DNA from: Blastomyces gilchristii SLH14081
Taxonomy: Eukaryota > Ascomycota > Eurotiomycetes > Onygenales > Ajellomycetaceae
Length of the DNA stretch: 64,000 nucleotides
Assembly: GCF_000003855.2 (NCBI RefSeq)
Contig: NW_003101680.1
Coordinates: forward strand, 1,498,976-1,562,975
Direction: 5' to 3'
Below are positions 1 to 13,438 of the stretch, piece by piece (position 1 is the stretch's first letter; every line of letters starts with the position of its first letter). The position numbers and the translations under genes were made by a program. The notes beneath the pieces were generated by a model. The model did not search any database, was not told the origin of the DNA, and worked only from the letters and a program-made list of their open reading frames with translations.

Positions 1-236
1 AGTCCCAAGCCACTGGCGCATCACCAACTCTTCCAGTGGAAATATTCTTCACCCGGGATGGAAAGATTGTAGGGAGCTGGGATCTACATGAGGAGGTTGA
101 TGAGGATACTGGTGGTGTTGAGGGTCTAGAGGGTGATTTTGATCTGTATGGCGCGCTTGGGTTGTTCGGGGGCGTCGAGTTTGAGGTCTGTTTCAATAGT
201 TCTGGATGGTTGTGGGTTCCTCCTACTACTATGTAG
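1..236 (+). CDS. SPRY-domain protein, C-terminal end (partial)
   Basis: An open frame runs from the window edge (first full codon at base 3) to a TAG at 234-236, about 77 codons. The residues look like the last part of a SPRY fold: a strand reading VEIFFTRDGKIVG, then DLYGALGLFGGVEFEVCF and a C-terminal GWLWVP. SPRY domains are protein-interaction modules; in fungi they occur in ubiquitin-ligase adaptors of the Ssh4/Ear1 type and in RanBPM-like proteins, and this tail does not tell me which. The gene starts outside the window, so length and other domains are unknown. No splice acceptor is needed to explain the visible part. The family call is by eye from the short conserved tail. Confidence 0.6.
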   Translation, partial: SQATGASPTLPVEIFFTRDGKIVGSWDLHEEVDEDTGGVEGLEGDFDLYGALGLFGGVEFEVCFNSSGWLWVPPTTM

Positions 237-3200
237 TTGTATATCTTGCGTTCTTCGTTTGTCGTTTCGTTTGGCTTCTTTGAGTGTTCCAATACCAATG
301 GTGAAATTTGTTCAATACATAAGGGCACATACATAGGTATCTCTGTTTCTTTCAATGTCAACATTACCAACTGTTTTGAAACAAGGGTAGCAGCTGCGGT
401 CCTTTGTTGGGGAGAAAATAATCCATGTAGTTGCATTTGATACCGTATCGGGTAATTCGAAAGAATCATAATTTAGTGAGTAGTAGCAAGTGTTGAGTTG
501 ATTGATTACATTATATACAAAGTCATGAGTTTGACATACAAGCCTGTGAAGATAATGCATCCGCGTGTGCAGCATGAACTTCAAAGTCAATTGATCTTCT
601 CAAGGTGAATGCAACTGATTTTGCAAAGTGCTGACTGTAAGCAAAGGTCTCAGTCTGATAACAAAAACCAGCTCACTTTTCAGGAGCAAATACTGTCAAA
701 GGTATGAAAGTATTTCAGTTCATTAATTAGCAAATCTTCTCAAGATACTCATACTTCCCTGCCCTACTTTCTTCAAGAGAGATGGGGAGAATAAGTCAGA
801 GAACATTCCCTTGTTGAGTTATTGAACTAGGAGCTGACTGGCTGCCTCAAACTCATAAAGTTCTTGCTGTCCTGAATGACCATCAATGTATTTTGTCAAA
901 AGATTAGTGTTCTGTTGATCTGAATATCAGGGAATGATGCAGAGCTGGACATAGTGTAACACATCAGTGTAAATGTAGATGTCAACATTTTACTTACCAG
1001 TGCAAAGAGCTTACCGGCATGAAGCTGAAACTGGTACAGTACAAACCCTCCTGTGAAAAACTGATCAAAGCTGAAGCTGAATTTGATAAATGTTTTTTTC
1101 TCAGGACGCAAAATTTTCAACAAGACCAGTCTCCACTAACAGGCGCAGCGGCCCACTGCCCCACTAATCCTTGGCCAAATCGGAGCTGGCTGTGGGGTCT
1201 AGATCAATTGAAGCCCGCTGGTCAACAACGGACAGACGCCCGCCTGCAATCATCACTAGCGACGAGGGCCGGGGTTCCATATAATGCCCTTTATTATTAT
1301 TAACTGTCGAACTAGCAGCAAACTATCATATTGAATTTTAGCATGATGCATCGAGGGAATCATGACCCCAGCAGCTTCAAACTAAGACACCTCCAGGCTA
1401 GAAGAGACGCCCAAGTAATAAAGATTCGCGTTGCCGGATAATTCATCAAAAGGTGTCAATAGTGGCTTGGCAATTCAGCCGTTCGAAGGCTAGAATAAAC
1501 TAGGTATGCAACGGGTAGCGAGCCGGGCCGAATCTTGTACAAGGATCCGCAGACTAGACCTGGCTGGGGAAGCTGAGACTATCCAGTCCTTTAGCATTGT
1601 AGCAACCAGCGATGGATAACAGAAACGAAACCCTACCGCCAGGTCAGAAACAAATATGTCAACAAGACAAAAGGAAACAATGAAATACTGGGGTGAGAAA
1701 TATAACCTCTTTTCAGCAATATCAATGACTCTTTACAACAATATCAATGACAGCTTTGTCAATGTGTGAGTTGAGTTGTGTGTGCAATGCTGACTGTAAA
1801 CTCAAAGCAAGGCTTGCCAGAACCATTCCCACAACTTACTCCCCAACACCAACATCCGGACATTTACAAAGTACTCCTCTGCCCTGTTCTCTTTGTGTTC
1901 ACAGCGCATCATTTCCAGTCAAACAGCCTTCATCTGTTTCTCTCCAACTTCGCAAATAAAAGGAATTTTTTTTTTTTTACGTTTTAAGGATGAAAAACAT
2001 AGAGGTTGGAGGCTTAAAAATAATCCCGCAAAAAGAACCAGTAGGTGAGAGATGAGAGCTGGATATCCACTCCAGATTTTGCGGGAACAGGAATTGAGCA
2101 AGCCAATTGATACTTGAATTCCGTCAGTAGGAAAACCTTTACTCGTTGTCGACGTTATTACTTCACCATCTCCTCTTTTCACTCTGTGCAGCTAACAAAT
2201 GATGTGTCACGTCACAGGGCTTGCCAGACATGCCGATATAGGTAGGTCAGTCTACTTCTCCACAGGCAGAGTGGCATTCGAATTGTTTCTCCCTTGTTTC
2301 TACTGCTATTCAGCTTCATTCAACTGGAACATTTTGTTATATCCAGGTCAACCCCACCCGGGTTAGCGGCTACGCCTCGCCAACAATAATGTCTCGTCAA
2401 GGAAGATCGCCACTGGGATCATTCCATTTCATGACGGCAACGCGCCATCGCGCCACTTTGCGCGGTGGAGAATGAGCCAGACCCGAAAAGGCGTTGAAAA
2501 ACAAATGGCATTGGGATCTGAAGCTCGGTTGGCTGTGGCTGGAATTCACGCACGAGAAGATAATTATGATGGAAAAGTCAACAGAGGAATTTAACATAAA
2601 CGCAGCATGTAAAGAGGACAGGAAATAGAGACCTTGCGGTCGCAGAGGATGATGAGAAGATAGGGCAAACAGGCGTACTTCTATCTCTGAGCCTTCTTGC
2701 CCCTTTCCACCGTGCCTTTGTTGTTTATCATTTAAAAGCTCACACAACGCATGCTCATTTGAATGGGCCATTCTACCAGACCCTTGCCACAGCGTTCTGG
2801 TCTCTTCATAAACAATGCGTTGATCTTGTTGGCAGTCCATTTGCTGCTAATTCTTGGGAGAATCGCTTGTTGTGACGAATACTCCATGCATTGCTAGAAA
2901 ACTGATGTTGGAAAAGGTGATTGGAACAACTATCTCGCCAGGGTAGTGCGCCGTTCAGAATATCGTGGTTTGAATGGGAGAATGCTGCTTCCAATCAAAG
3001 TTTTAGGAAAAGTATTTATTCTGACATGAAAAAATATTCCTCAGCTTGGCGATTTGAGATTTTGGCAATGATTCGGAACACTCCACTTGACCTTAATACC
3101 AATCGCCCTTGTTTGAACTTCTCGCTCAAGGGCGCGAATGCGGGCCGAGCAGTGATGAACCAACCCGATTCTTTTTAGTGCTCCTAGGAGTAAGCCCACC

Positions 3201-4114
3201 CCACCCTCAAGAAATTTGCCGCCGCATGTGGAAACGCCCGCTAATCGAAGCTCATTTCAGGTTGCTTGAAGCATAGAAGCAAATCCTGGACGGCGTACGG
3301 AGTAGTTATGTTTCAATTGATGGAATCTTCGGTGAAGCTGGGCAATCCGCTGCAACCTTTTGCTCACCCCGGCTTCCACGAGCCTTCGAGTATTACTACC
3401 CAAGCACTTGCGATCACCCTCGCTGATATTCCTTGCTAGCGTTAGTAGCAATGTACCGTACCTCCCCTGTCGTGCAAGTATGGTATCCATATTACCTGCA
3501 GCTGCATAAACACCGAAAATAAAAAAGTAAAATAAAAAATAAAGTTGAAAGCAACGAGCATAAATGGTAAGCCCACCGGGGAAAAAAAAAGGAAACCAAA
3601 AGTCAGAGAGTAATGAAATTTGAGAACTGGGATAACAATGGCTAATTTGGCAACAGGCAGCTATATCCTAGCCCAATTTGTTTTCTGTCGGTTTTATTTG
3701 CATATGATATCGACGAGCGCGTTGTTCCTTCTGGGCTGTTCTCCGAGCTCCCCACAGCAAGGTTTTTGTATACCCTCTCCCCCCCAGCCATTCCTTCGCT
3801 TTCATGCTCTCTGCTCCTCGCTCTTTATTAATCCATAGTATTTGGTTTATTTAATTCTTCTCCCGCTTTTCTTCTCTTCTTCCAGATTATTTGTCTCAAT
3901 TCCCAACTACTTTCTCTATATCCAGTGCTTCTTCCACTGGGACTGTCGTTTCAATTGTTGGTGACCACGTTAGTTAACCTTGATTTTTATTATTATCTGT
4001 CTTTATCTCCTTTTTGTTTATAGCACTGGGCCACTAGAATTTTCTCCCGGGCGGCATTGTGTTTGCGTACATCTAAAAGCTTCTGGGAAGGGAGGGCCCA
4101 GCTCAGCATCTATA
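237..4114. other. Intergenic, no supported gene
   Basis: Nearly 3.9 kb between the SPRY gene end and the glycosyltransferase start. Open frames here are short, overlap on both strands and resemble no family. One copy of the TACGGAGTA motif lies at 3296-3304. From about 3771 to 3960 the plus strand is strongly pyrimidine-rich, as is common in fungal core promoters and 5' leaders, and probably belongs to the glycosyltransferase gene. Confidence 0.5.
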
Positions 4115-5361
4115 ATGGAGCTCGACAACATGTATATGCTCTGTTTTAAGATATTATTGTCAGTGTCCCTCACCCAGACGACTTCCAATTGGCGCCAACG
4201 AGCATTGCTATAATGTTGAAGGTCGTTACTAGGAATGCAGCTTGATCAAAGGACCCTTTACTGATGCGGGAATGAAATAGCCTCTACCGTTACGTGCGTC
4301 TAGTTGTTAATCTAATTGCTGTTTGGACATTCCGGCCGATTCCACCGCCAGAAAATCCGACTTTGACTTCTCAAGATGCAACAATTATCATACCTACTCT
4401 ACAGGGCTGTGGGGATGAATTGGAAGAAACAATTCGAACCATTCTTATCAACGAGCCTTTCCAAATTATTCTGGTGACGATTGATAGCAACAGGGGGAAC
4501 GCGGAGAAAATGCTCGAGAAGATGCCAGCATCAAAAGCCCGGATCAAATTGCTTAGCATCCCAAAGCCAAACAAAAGACGCCAGATGGTGCGGGCTATTC
4601 CCGAGGTCCAAACCAAAATTACAGTTTTTGTCGATGACGATGTAAGCTGGCCGCCGAAGGAACTGCAATGGCTATTGGCAGTTTTCGAAAAGGACCCCAT
4701 TTACGGGGGGGTAGCAACTTGCCAGCGGCTAAGGCGATCAGATTCACCCCTATTTTCTACACAGCGCGTGTGGGACTTCCTAGGAGCGCTCTATCTGGAG
4801 CGCAGGAATTTTGATTGCGCCGCAACAACTCATGTGGACGGAGGAATGCCCTGCCTTTCCGGGCGAACTTCCGCATACCGAACCAAGATCCTTCAGGACC
4901 GGGATTTCACATATAACTTCACCAACGAGGAGTGGTGGTTTGGTAAATATGAATTAAATGCGGACGACGATAATTTCCTCTCTCGCTGGATGGTAACGCA
5001 CGGCTGGGAGACATATTTCCAATACCACCCTGAAGCGGAAATCCAAACAACCCTCGAAAATAATGCAAATTTTCTCAAGCAGTGCGTTCGGTGGTCACGA
5101 AGTAACTGGCGGAGTAATCTCACAACCATGATTCAGGAGCAGGTTGTTTGGTAGTAGGTTTCCTCTCCCCCCTTCGAGCTAGCGTTACTTCATCATCCGA
5201 TTCCTTGACTCTTCCCAGCCCGAATTTTCAGCATTCTCGTTTTTCCGGGGCTTTGAGAGCTTTGCGATTGTCTTCCTAAAAGCGAGTTCAGCTACAAAAT
5301 CGCTAATTTGCCTTACGAGGAAGTTTTGTCCGATTTCATATTATTCTTTTCTTTTCTTTTC

Positions 5362-5394
<33 letters not shown>

Positions 5395-6555
5395 GGTTGC
5401 TATTTTTTCGTTCGGTTCTTTTCTTTTTCTTTTCTTTTTCTTTTCTTTTTCTTTTCTTTTTCTTTTCGGCTTTTTTACCTTGATTATGTGCAGACCACTA
5501 CTTCGTATTTCTTTGTTGCTTTTTTTTTTTTCTCCTCTTTGTTTCCTCGCCCATTCTTTCTTTCTGTTCCTTCCCTGGCTTTTTGTGGCCGTTTGAGGAT
5601 CCTAGCACAGCAAATCGCGCAATCAATTCCCCTTCTATTCCCTGGTGCCGAAGATGTAGCTCAGCCCCATCCCTGTCGCGATGACGAACCAAATTTAGAC
5701 CAGAGGCTAACATAAGGGGTCCGTGTTGGCACCACTTCCATTAGCCGCCAGCCGTGGAGTACCTACGCCGTTTATCTTACTACACTCTCGCCTCCCGCTT
5801 TTATTGGGGACCTCGCTCTCGTCGTCTTCTGCTACTACGGCACAAAGGAATGGAGCGAGGAGTCGCGCATGTTCGCGCTCCAATCATTAGTTGCGTGGAT
5901 GTTCGTTAGCAAATTTATCAAGCTTCTAGGTCATTACATTCGATATCCTGTCGACTTCCTCCTTCTCCCAGTGTCGATATTGTTTGGATATTTCCACGGC
6001 CTGATAAAACTCTACGCTGCATTTACTCTGAATGTGGTAAGTCCGACTTTCCCTGTCCGTTCTCCAGCACAAAGTACAGACGACGCATGTGGGTCAGGTA
6101 ACTCCCACCAACGCTACCTGGATGTCCTGTACACAGTTCCCGGCCGGGATCGTTGGCAGTTGTTCTAGCCCTTCCTCTCTCTTTCCGAGAACAGCCCTTT
6201 CGTTTGCCAATCTCCACTTCAAACGTGTGGATGACAAGCCAAGTGGGTCGGTCTACCGACTTGGTTGGCTGATATTGTGCAGTCAGTCACAAGCGAGCAC
6301 TATGCTAGCGCCCTTCTCCTTCCTGCCCATCGTCCGTCTGTATTTTTGTCCCTAGGGATGCCCACTCTCTTGAACGCAAAGACTCTCTCTTCCTCGTTCA
6401 ATCACTAACATTACTGAGATGTTGCAATTCAGACCACCTGGGGCACCCGCGATGGTGCAGATGCCAGTGATGCCGAACGCATGCGGAAGAAGCCAGACGA
6501 CGAGGAGCACACTCGGGAGAAATATTATTCTCTGTTCCGAGCTACGAAGCAATAA
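4115..6555 (+). CDS. Family 2 glycosyltransferase, Cps1/hyaluronan-synthase-like membrane polysaccharide synthase
   Basis: Proposed exons 4115-4158, 4281-5153, 5745-6036 and 6433-6555 join in frame to 443 residues. The N-terminus holds a membrane segment (about residues 7-31). The GT-A domain shows the metal/UDP-sugar site VDDD near residue 133, an ADDD acceptor-side motif near 242 and a processive-type QCVRW motif at 282-286. At least three hydrophobic segments follow (around STYAVYLTT, SLVAWMFVS and DFLLLPVSILFGY). The protein ends in a charged tail. These features fit a GT2 enzyme that makes and possibly exports a cell-surface polysaccharide from a UDP-sugar; the product is unknown. Relatives are Cryptococcus Cps1p and the GT2 protein needed for hyphal growth and virulence in Zymoseptoria. 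Introns 2 (591 bp, microsatellite) and 3 (396 bp) are long. The first exon rests on splice motif and frame (donor GTCAGT) and is the least certain part. Confidence 0.85.
5341..5470 (+). repeat. CTTTT-type microsatellite inside glycosyltransferase intron 2
   Basis: The plus strand carries tandem CTTTT units (about 5341-5395) and then interspersed TTTTCTTTTT units (5418-5466). They lie wholly within the predicted 591-bp intron 5154-5744. The apparent poly-Phe/Ser open frames over it are a by-product of the repeat. Confidence 0.85.
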
Positions 6556-9500
6556 TATTTTTGTTTCGTAACGTATGAGCTGACGCCCTTGGCACAGAAG
6601 TCAGCAAAGTGCAGAAATTTTCGGGCGTGGCCGTATAAAATACGTTTCTTTGAATTGCGGAAATTTGATACTGCAACAAAAACCTCCAGCTCTCCACACT
6701 GAGCCCGCACGCTACCTGGCTGGCCTCTCATGTTAGCTTATGGGCTTCAGGCCATCCACCCTGCCCCATGCCTCCATGCAGGCTGCCAAATCTGGAAGCA
6801 ACGATTTTCTTTGTCCGAGCCACGATGGAACCTGAAAAATGCACGACATGCAATTTACTTTTTTCTTTAAAAAAAACTTGTGGTTTTCAAGGATGGACCG
6901 AGCCGTTCCGTTAACGGCCCCAGTTAGGAGTGCCGCGTTAACCAAGCCACGCTTGGGGACCCGGCTCCTCCGCGATGATAAAGAATTTATCCCTTTCTTG
7001 CTCGAATTCCGGCTCAAAAAATATACCCCTATTTGATATTTTTGTCCTTATTGGCGTCTGGAGCATTTGTGATTGTCGAAGTCCCGCAATTCGGCTTCCA
7101 ATATGGACTATTTTCGCGTTCTTGCAAATCTTTGCCCTTTTTGATTTCTGATTTTCGTGTTATTTTTATTTCTGATTCTAATTTTTGTTGCGATTTTTTG
7201 GTTTCTTTGTTGTGTTTTTTGATCAGCACTGACTCCAAAATGCTACGGTGGTCACGAATCTCCTTCTCATCACGATCGAGCTCAGCAAATCACGACGTCT
7301 TGGATAATGGGAAAATCAACACCAACTAGCAACAGAATAGAGCCTTGGGACGACAGCACCATATTTTTGTTTCCCCTTTTTCCTTTCTCCCTCTTTTTTC
7401 AACCCCGTTTCGGCAATTTTGTTTAACTACCTAAAAGTATATGGTTCAGGACTGGGAGCAATTAATACTAATATCACGATGTCACAGGTTGTTTGGAGTG
7501 GATAAAAGAAGAATATTTTGACGCCAGCGGAGACCTTTTCCCCTAATTGTGTGCATCCTCTTATTCTGTTTTCTATGTTCAATTTTCTTCAGTTTGGAGC
7601 AAGATCCGATGACGTAATGATCCTCCCTGCCCTAACTACCTCGGAATCTTGTCTCAACCCTTTTTTTTATTTTTCTCTCAAAAAGTTATGGATGGGCACT
7701 TACAGACTCCAGTCTTATTTTTTTATTTTTATTTTTTCCCTCTAACCTTTTGTTTTGAATATTTTGCTTATGACTCTTATTTTTCGGCCGTTACTTTTTT
7801 CCCTTTCAGGCCTCAATACCCGAGTTTTGTTATCTTCACTTCTCGCAAATGAAATTCCCGACTCCTCAATCTGATGTCCTTTGGTCATGCATTGAACAAT
7901 TCTCATTTACCTACTTATGATTCTACAGTTTGTCTGTCTCTTTTCGCGCCATGAACACTAAATTACCGGTCATCATAATGTGGTAATAATGAACGGAGGA
8001 AAAAGGAGCGCGATATTGGCCTTTATTGAACCAAAAGGTGGGAGAGGATTGATTACTAGGCGGCCCTAGTCGTATTTGAGGTTGGAGAATGTCCCTAGAA
8101 AAAGTTCTTCATTAGTACTGATATGTACATTTCTTTTGCGGATTTCCTAGGATTTGGTATAACCGTGTGCCAATGTAAACTTTCAACCCTGGATATTATT
8201 CTCCTATATATATACTACCTCCCGCGTTTTAAGTCTATTGTTTTGATAAGGACAAAATGGAATAAAATAGAGGATGTAAAAGTAATTGCCATGTTATAAA
8301 GATTGATATTTGCGGGTGGTGTACGGGGTTAAGATACCTTTGACAGCTCCTCGTCACAAGGAGAGGAGGTTCTTTTCCCACTAGATAAATTACGTATCCC
8401 GGACGAGTAGAAAATTAAACTATCGGCTCCCCTGTCAGCTGAAGGATGGCCATCGGCGAAAAAAAGAAAAAAAAGAAAAAAAAAGAAAAATACAAATCCG
8501 CTCTAAAATAGTCTTTTTGTGCTGGCCGTCTTCTTTTCTCTGCAAGTTCTGGGTTAGTGCAGGGGCCCAAGGAGAAAGCATAATAGTGGATGGAGTTCGA
8601 GTGTAGAGCGACGGTCTTGAAAGCAAACCAATTCAACCGCAAGAAAATCGACTATAAAACAGCACAAGCCAGAGGAAAGATGACAGGGCAGCTTTAGTCT
8701 GTGTGTGTTTCTGCAGCGTTGGCTAGATATTGTAGACCGTTGTTGGTGCGCTTTTCTTTTTCTGGACACATGCACGATCTCATATTTTCCATGATCACTT
8801 GCCCAGCAGAATGGACAAACCCGCCCTAATGTATTCCTCATGCGAGGCATTGCATACCTTATGCATGAGCTGCGCCTGTTTGTGGGGTATTTCAGGGTTG
8901 GCAATGGCGTGCAGATGCACTGCAGGTACCTTGGACGGGTTGTGAGATGTGGAGCGGGGTGCGTGTGCCCATGTGTTGATTGTCAGCTACACTGGAACTA
9001 AATTTCTTGGTCTCTTCTGCGCTCGGTCCCCTCCCAGGGATGTTCATGCGAGTAATAAAGGAATGCCGAAAAGTTGGGCAGGCTGATGGTATTGGGGAAT
9101 CCACAACGCAAGGGCCTCCACTCTCTCGGCCCCCCTAGATTAGGTTGGTGAATCAGCGTCAGTGATCCTCGCCGACTCGACAGTAGCTCAAAGTGACCAT
9201 GATCTAGATGCAAAGGAACGAGGTACTTTGGCCATAAAGGTTGAGAATTATGGTTTTAGACGGGTCAGGATCATAGCCTCTCCCCAACACTTGATATCGC
9301 TGGGCCAAAAAGCGAGCGCGTCAGAGGCTCTTGGTATGTGTGACATGGTGACAGCTCGTTTTCTTGTTTTCTTATAGTGGCATGTAGACCCGCTCGACAA
9401 GCATGACGCAGCTGTGGAATGCGCGAGGCGCGGTTGCCTAGTATATTTGCTTCCCAAGAGGGAAATGCACGCCCGGGTCAGGCTAATGTAAGGATCAACA

Positions 9501-12168
9501 TGGGGGGACTTTGGGATTAGCGACAAAACAAAAACTGAAGGGACTATTCCTTTAATATCGATAAAGAACTCCGTTCCGAGTTCGAGACCTCGTTTCACGG
9601 GAGACCCGCTTTCTGATACTATCAGTTTCTTCGACCTGATACCGTTGACGTATTGTTTTCATTTTCAGCTCTGTTCGGTAAACACCGTCAATCGGGGACA
9701 TTATGTTCTGCAGATGTATAATTAGCTCGATTTATACAGCCAACTGAATTATGTGGCGGCTCTCTTGGTCGGAAACATAACCGGCAATGGTACTTCGTTG
9801 AGTTGAGCTCATTTACTCAAAAGTCATGACCCTGCATTTTCATCTTATCTTAGAACCTTAAATGTCATAGCTTCATGGCACCACTCAAAGGATAAAAACT
9901 AGAAGCGATTCTGAAAGGTAATCGTGCTGTTCAATCTGCCCAAAGTGTAGAGCGTTGGAAAAATAATTAAATTAACATAACCAGGCAAAAGAAAGTATCC
10001 GCACACCCTTCCTACAGAAATATTTCGAACCTTTTCTTTCGCCGACACAGATATTGACAATAAAAAGTATATTTCAAGATCGCCCTAAGAGTGAAAAAGT
10101 TCAGGGACGGACAGCTCAAGGTGATAGACCCTAGCTGTTCATTTGCATTAGTTCGGTGCTTTCATATCTCAGGAATCCACTTACCACACACTGGTATCTT
10201 TGCCAGCTGGAGGGCTAAGCACAGATAAACCAACCATTTTTGCATGCTGAAACAATCGAAACACCGTTGCGTTGCTGAAACAGCCACGGAAAATACCATG
10301 CAACGAGAGAGTACCACGCCCGGCCTTGAAACAACACATACCCGGTCAGCCCTATAGTAGGAGAAAACGGTGGCGGATTTGAGAAAAACAAATATATTTG
10401 GCTGTTGATCGTTGGTTTGATGGTGATAAGGCTCAGATTTTAGCCTGCACAGGATGCCCAAATTGCTGCGGATGGGGCCACAACACAAGAACAGATATTC
10501 CTGCAGCGATCGAACTCGTAGCGAAGCAAATATGCTAGAGAATGTTTGCTATGTCGCCTATCCCATGAGAAGCTGCCTTAGCTTGCGGTTCTTCAAGAGC
10601 TTCATAACGTCGTCCCTTGAATCCAATCAAGATCCGATGACGAAATATCAGTCACGTGAATTTATACAGGCGGCCTAAAACACTCAGCCAATGGCGGCAT
10701 CGATTTGATATTGGGAATAGCACACAAAGGATACGGAGTACACGATCAAACTTTGTAAAAAGATGCAAATTATTACCAATTATATACACTTCTAGCCCAC
10801 ACCCACCCTTAATAGGCATGGTCGTGGCTATACAAGCAAACGAGGGATAGATTTCGGCAGTTTGAATGCACTAGAACCGGCCAAGCTGTAGTTAGCGTTG
10901 AGAAGGATAAGTTAGTTACTTAAACCGGCGCTCTGGAGTTAGGGCGAGAAGCTGGCAACAGGAAAATAATCCTTCCTCGGTTTAGCCAACATTGAGCATC
11001 TCAACCTTTCTGCTAATTGAAGCGCAATTTTTCTGGGAGCAGATACCGAATTGGATGTGTTTGTGGCCGAGCAGCGAAAGCGAGGAATCGTTTCAACAGC
11101 CATGATTAAACCGTCATTATTGGTGTTTAAAGTGAACTTATATGGGGGTGTGTAGAACTTAATAAAGACCCCATTACCATTACCCGAACGAATCAGGGTC
11201 CCGTACCGCGCACTATTCTATTGAGCATGTGTTCCATTGCAACGCCCTCATACAGCGGTTATATGTTTTTCTCCTTAGGCCAGAGGAAGGCTTCCTGGTT
11301 CCTGGGACTTTCCACGCCATCCCACCGCGGGGATTTCAGCATTGGCCTCTATTTCGAAACATAACAGCTGTCTCGATGGAAGCCCGTATAATAATAAGGA
11401 TATCAATCCCTAGCCAACTTGTAAACTGCACGCATGAGAACTCTGGTTGGACAATGGTCTGAGATTCGGGTTGATTTTTGTTTCCCAGGAACCGCGAGAC
11501 ATACTGCGGGTGGCTCAAAGAGCAGACAGAACATTGCAGATTACTCCTGCCGATAATATAAGGCTGTAAAAAACCCAAAAAATCCCTCGACTAAATTGAA
11601 TTCGCGGGCCATATCATATCGCCATATAAAGTCGTTGACTGTCTGTCATATAGAGTTAAGCGATTCTGAAAGTACAGTACATGAAAATCAGGCATGACGG
11701 TTATCAATCATTCTCTCAGGCCTCTCCATACCGTGTGCCATTCAAGCGTCGTTCCCAAGAGGCTAGGACGTGTATTTTAGCTATTTGGCCAATAAGGAAG
11801 AGTATATATAAATGATTGAACGATTGTTAGAACCTAGACAGGTATTCTTCAAACGACGAGGAATATGTGGTGGAGAACAGTAGATAGGAGGCAAACAGAG
11901 TGAGGAAAAGATACCCACAGTGCCCCGTCAGCTTCCAAGTTACTATATCCTCAGCGTAGACATATCAAAATAAATATAATCTATAGGAGGGTGGTTCGAC
12001 ACAGCGCACAAATCAGGGATCGTCCAACAAGCCACAGATGAAGGGCGGAGACTAAACTAGAGCCAAGCAGAGCTTCCTTGCGGGAAGTTATTTAGACAAA
12101 ACCAAAATAAATTTACAACATCCCATCCCCATACAACTCACCCCCTCACCAAAATCCACCAACACACC
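6556..12168. other. Gene-poor intergenic region, 5.6 kb
   Basis: No open frame here resembles a known family, and those present are under 120 codons, on both strands and often overlapping. One TACGGAGTA motif is at 10732-10740. There are several poly-T and poly-A rich tracts, for example 8460-8490. I see no intact transposon ends or tRNA-like arms. Confidence 0.45.
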
Positions 12169-13438
12169 ATGAAACCATTCCCAAGGATATCCCCCACATT
12201 CAATCCCAGGCCCCTTTCACGCCTGCCCAGAGCCGTTCACGCGCCCCTTCGGTCTCAATATGCACATGTACACTCATCGACAGCGAAGGCCGCAGTTGCA
12301 CATCCCATAACCGTCAGCGGCCCGCCGCCAAAGCCGCCTTCCCCGTCGCCGGAATTTCTCGAGCGCCTTGAGCGGAGGAAGAAGCAGTCGGAACTTATAC
12401 AGCAGGGTAATATTGTGGCATCGGGGCAGGGGTCGTCGACAACGGCTACAGAGTCGAAGCCGCTGAGAAGGAGGTTCTGGAAGGATGTTCATGTTAAGGA
12501 AGTAGATGGTAAGGACCTTTTGGGGGGGGGGGGGAGGATTTTATTGTGGGAGGGAAATATATTATTATCGAAGAAGTTAACTAAATATGTTAATTATTCT
12601 TTCTATTATCTGTTTATACACAGATGGATATCAGATCTTCCTCGACTCGCGTCCCGTCCGAACACCCGAAAAGAAAATCCTCATCATCCCCGCCTCAAAA
12701 CCACATCTGGCACACGCCATCGCGCTCGAGTGGGACCTGCTAGTTTCCGCCCAGCAAGCTCTAAAACAGCACTTAATACCATTGACCTCACTCACAGCGC
12801 GCGTTCAGGACCTTGCCGCGGAAGATGCCGCGGGCCAAAGTACCATCCGCGAGCAAATCGTGGCATCCATGATGCGATATCTAGAAACGGATACATTGCT
12901 AAGCTGGGCGCCGGAAAAAAGCTTCTATGATTCCCATCTACACGACATGGAAGCAAGCGGCGAAGGGGTGACAGGGGAAAAAGAAGAATCGCTGCGTGAT
13001 ATCCAGATTAGAACGGCAAGGCCCATCGTCGATTTCCTGACTACGAAAGTGTGGCCGGGCATTGAGATCAGGCCCGCGCTACAGGAGAATAGCATTTTGC
13101 CCTCGCCGCAGCTGCCGCTTACCATGGAGGTTATACGCGGATGGATCTACGGCTTGCCGGCGTACGAGCTAGCCGGGTTGGAAAGGGGTGTTTTGGCGAG
13201 TAAGAGCTTGTTAGTGGCGGCGAGGTTTGTTATTGAGTGGAGTGAGCAGTTCCGCGACCTGCAGGCGGAGGGGCGGAGGACGTTTGGCATCGAGAAGGCG
13301 GCGGAGGCGTCGACACTGGAGGTTACCTGGCAGACGGATAAGTGGGGGGAGGTGGAAGACACGCATGATGTTGATAAGGAGGATGTTCGGAGGCAGCTTG
13401 GCTCTGTTGTGCTGCTTGTGAGCGGGGAGCGGAGATAG
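12169..13438 (+). CDS. ATP12: Mitochondrial F1-ATPase assembly chaperone Atp12
   Basis: Two exons, 12169-12508 and 12624-13438, join in frame (GAT codon split by the intron) to 384 residues. The first 60 or so residues are rich in Arg, Ser and Pro with few acids, as in a mitochondrial presequence. The ATP12 domain follows from about residue 104: FWKDVHVKEVD, then DGYQIFLDSRPVRTP, the typical start of the fold. Conserved stretches LAHAIALEWD, MRYLETDTLLSWAPE and GWIYGLPAYELAGLERGV are present. Atp12 binds the free F1 alpha subunit in the matrix and, with Atp11 for beta, permits F1 assembly. The length is somewhat greater than yeast Atp12 (about 325), mainly from the N-terminal linker. The intron is 115 bp and contains a long G run. 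Confidence 0.93.

Noticed and set aside
2397..2840. 147-codon minus-strand frame
   Set aside because: Composition and motifs look random, with no splice-site or family support.
5308..5715. 135-codon frame rich in Phe and Ser
   Set aside because: It is created by the CTTTT microsatellite inside the glycosyltransferase intron.
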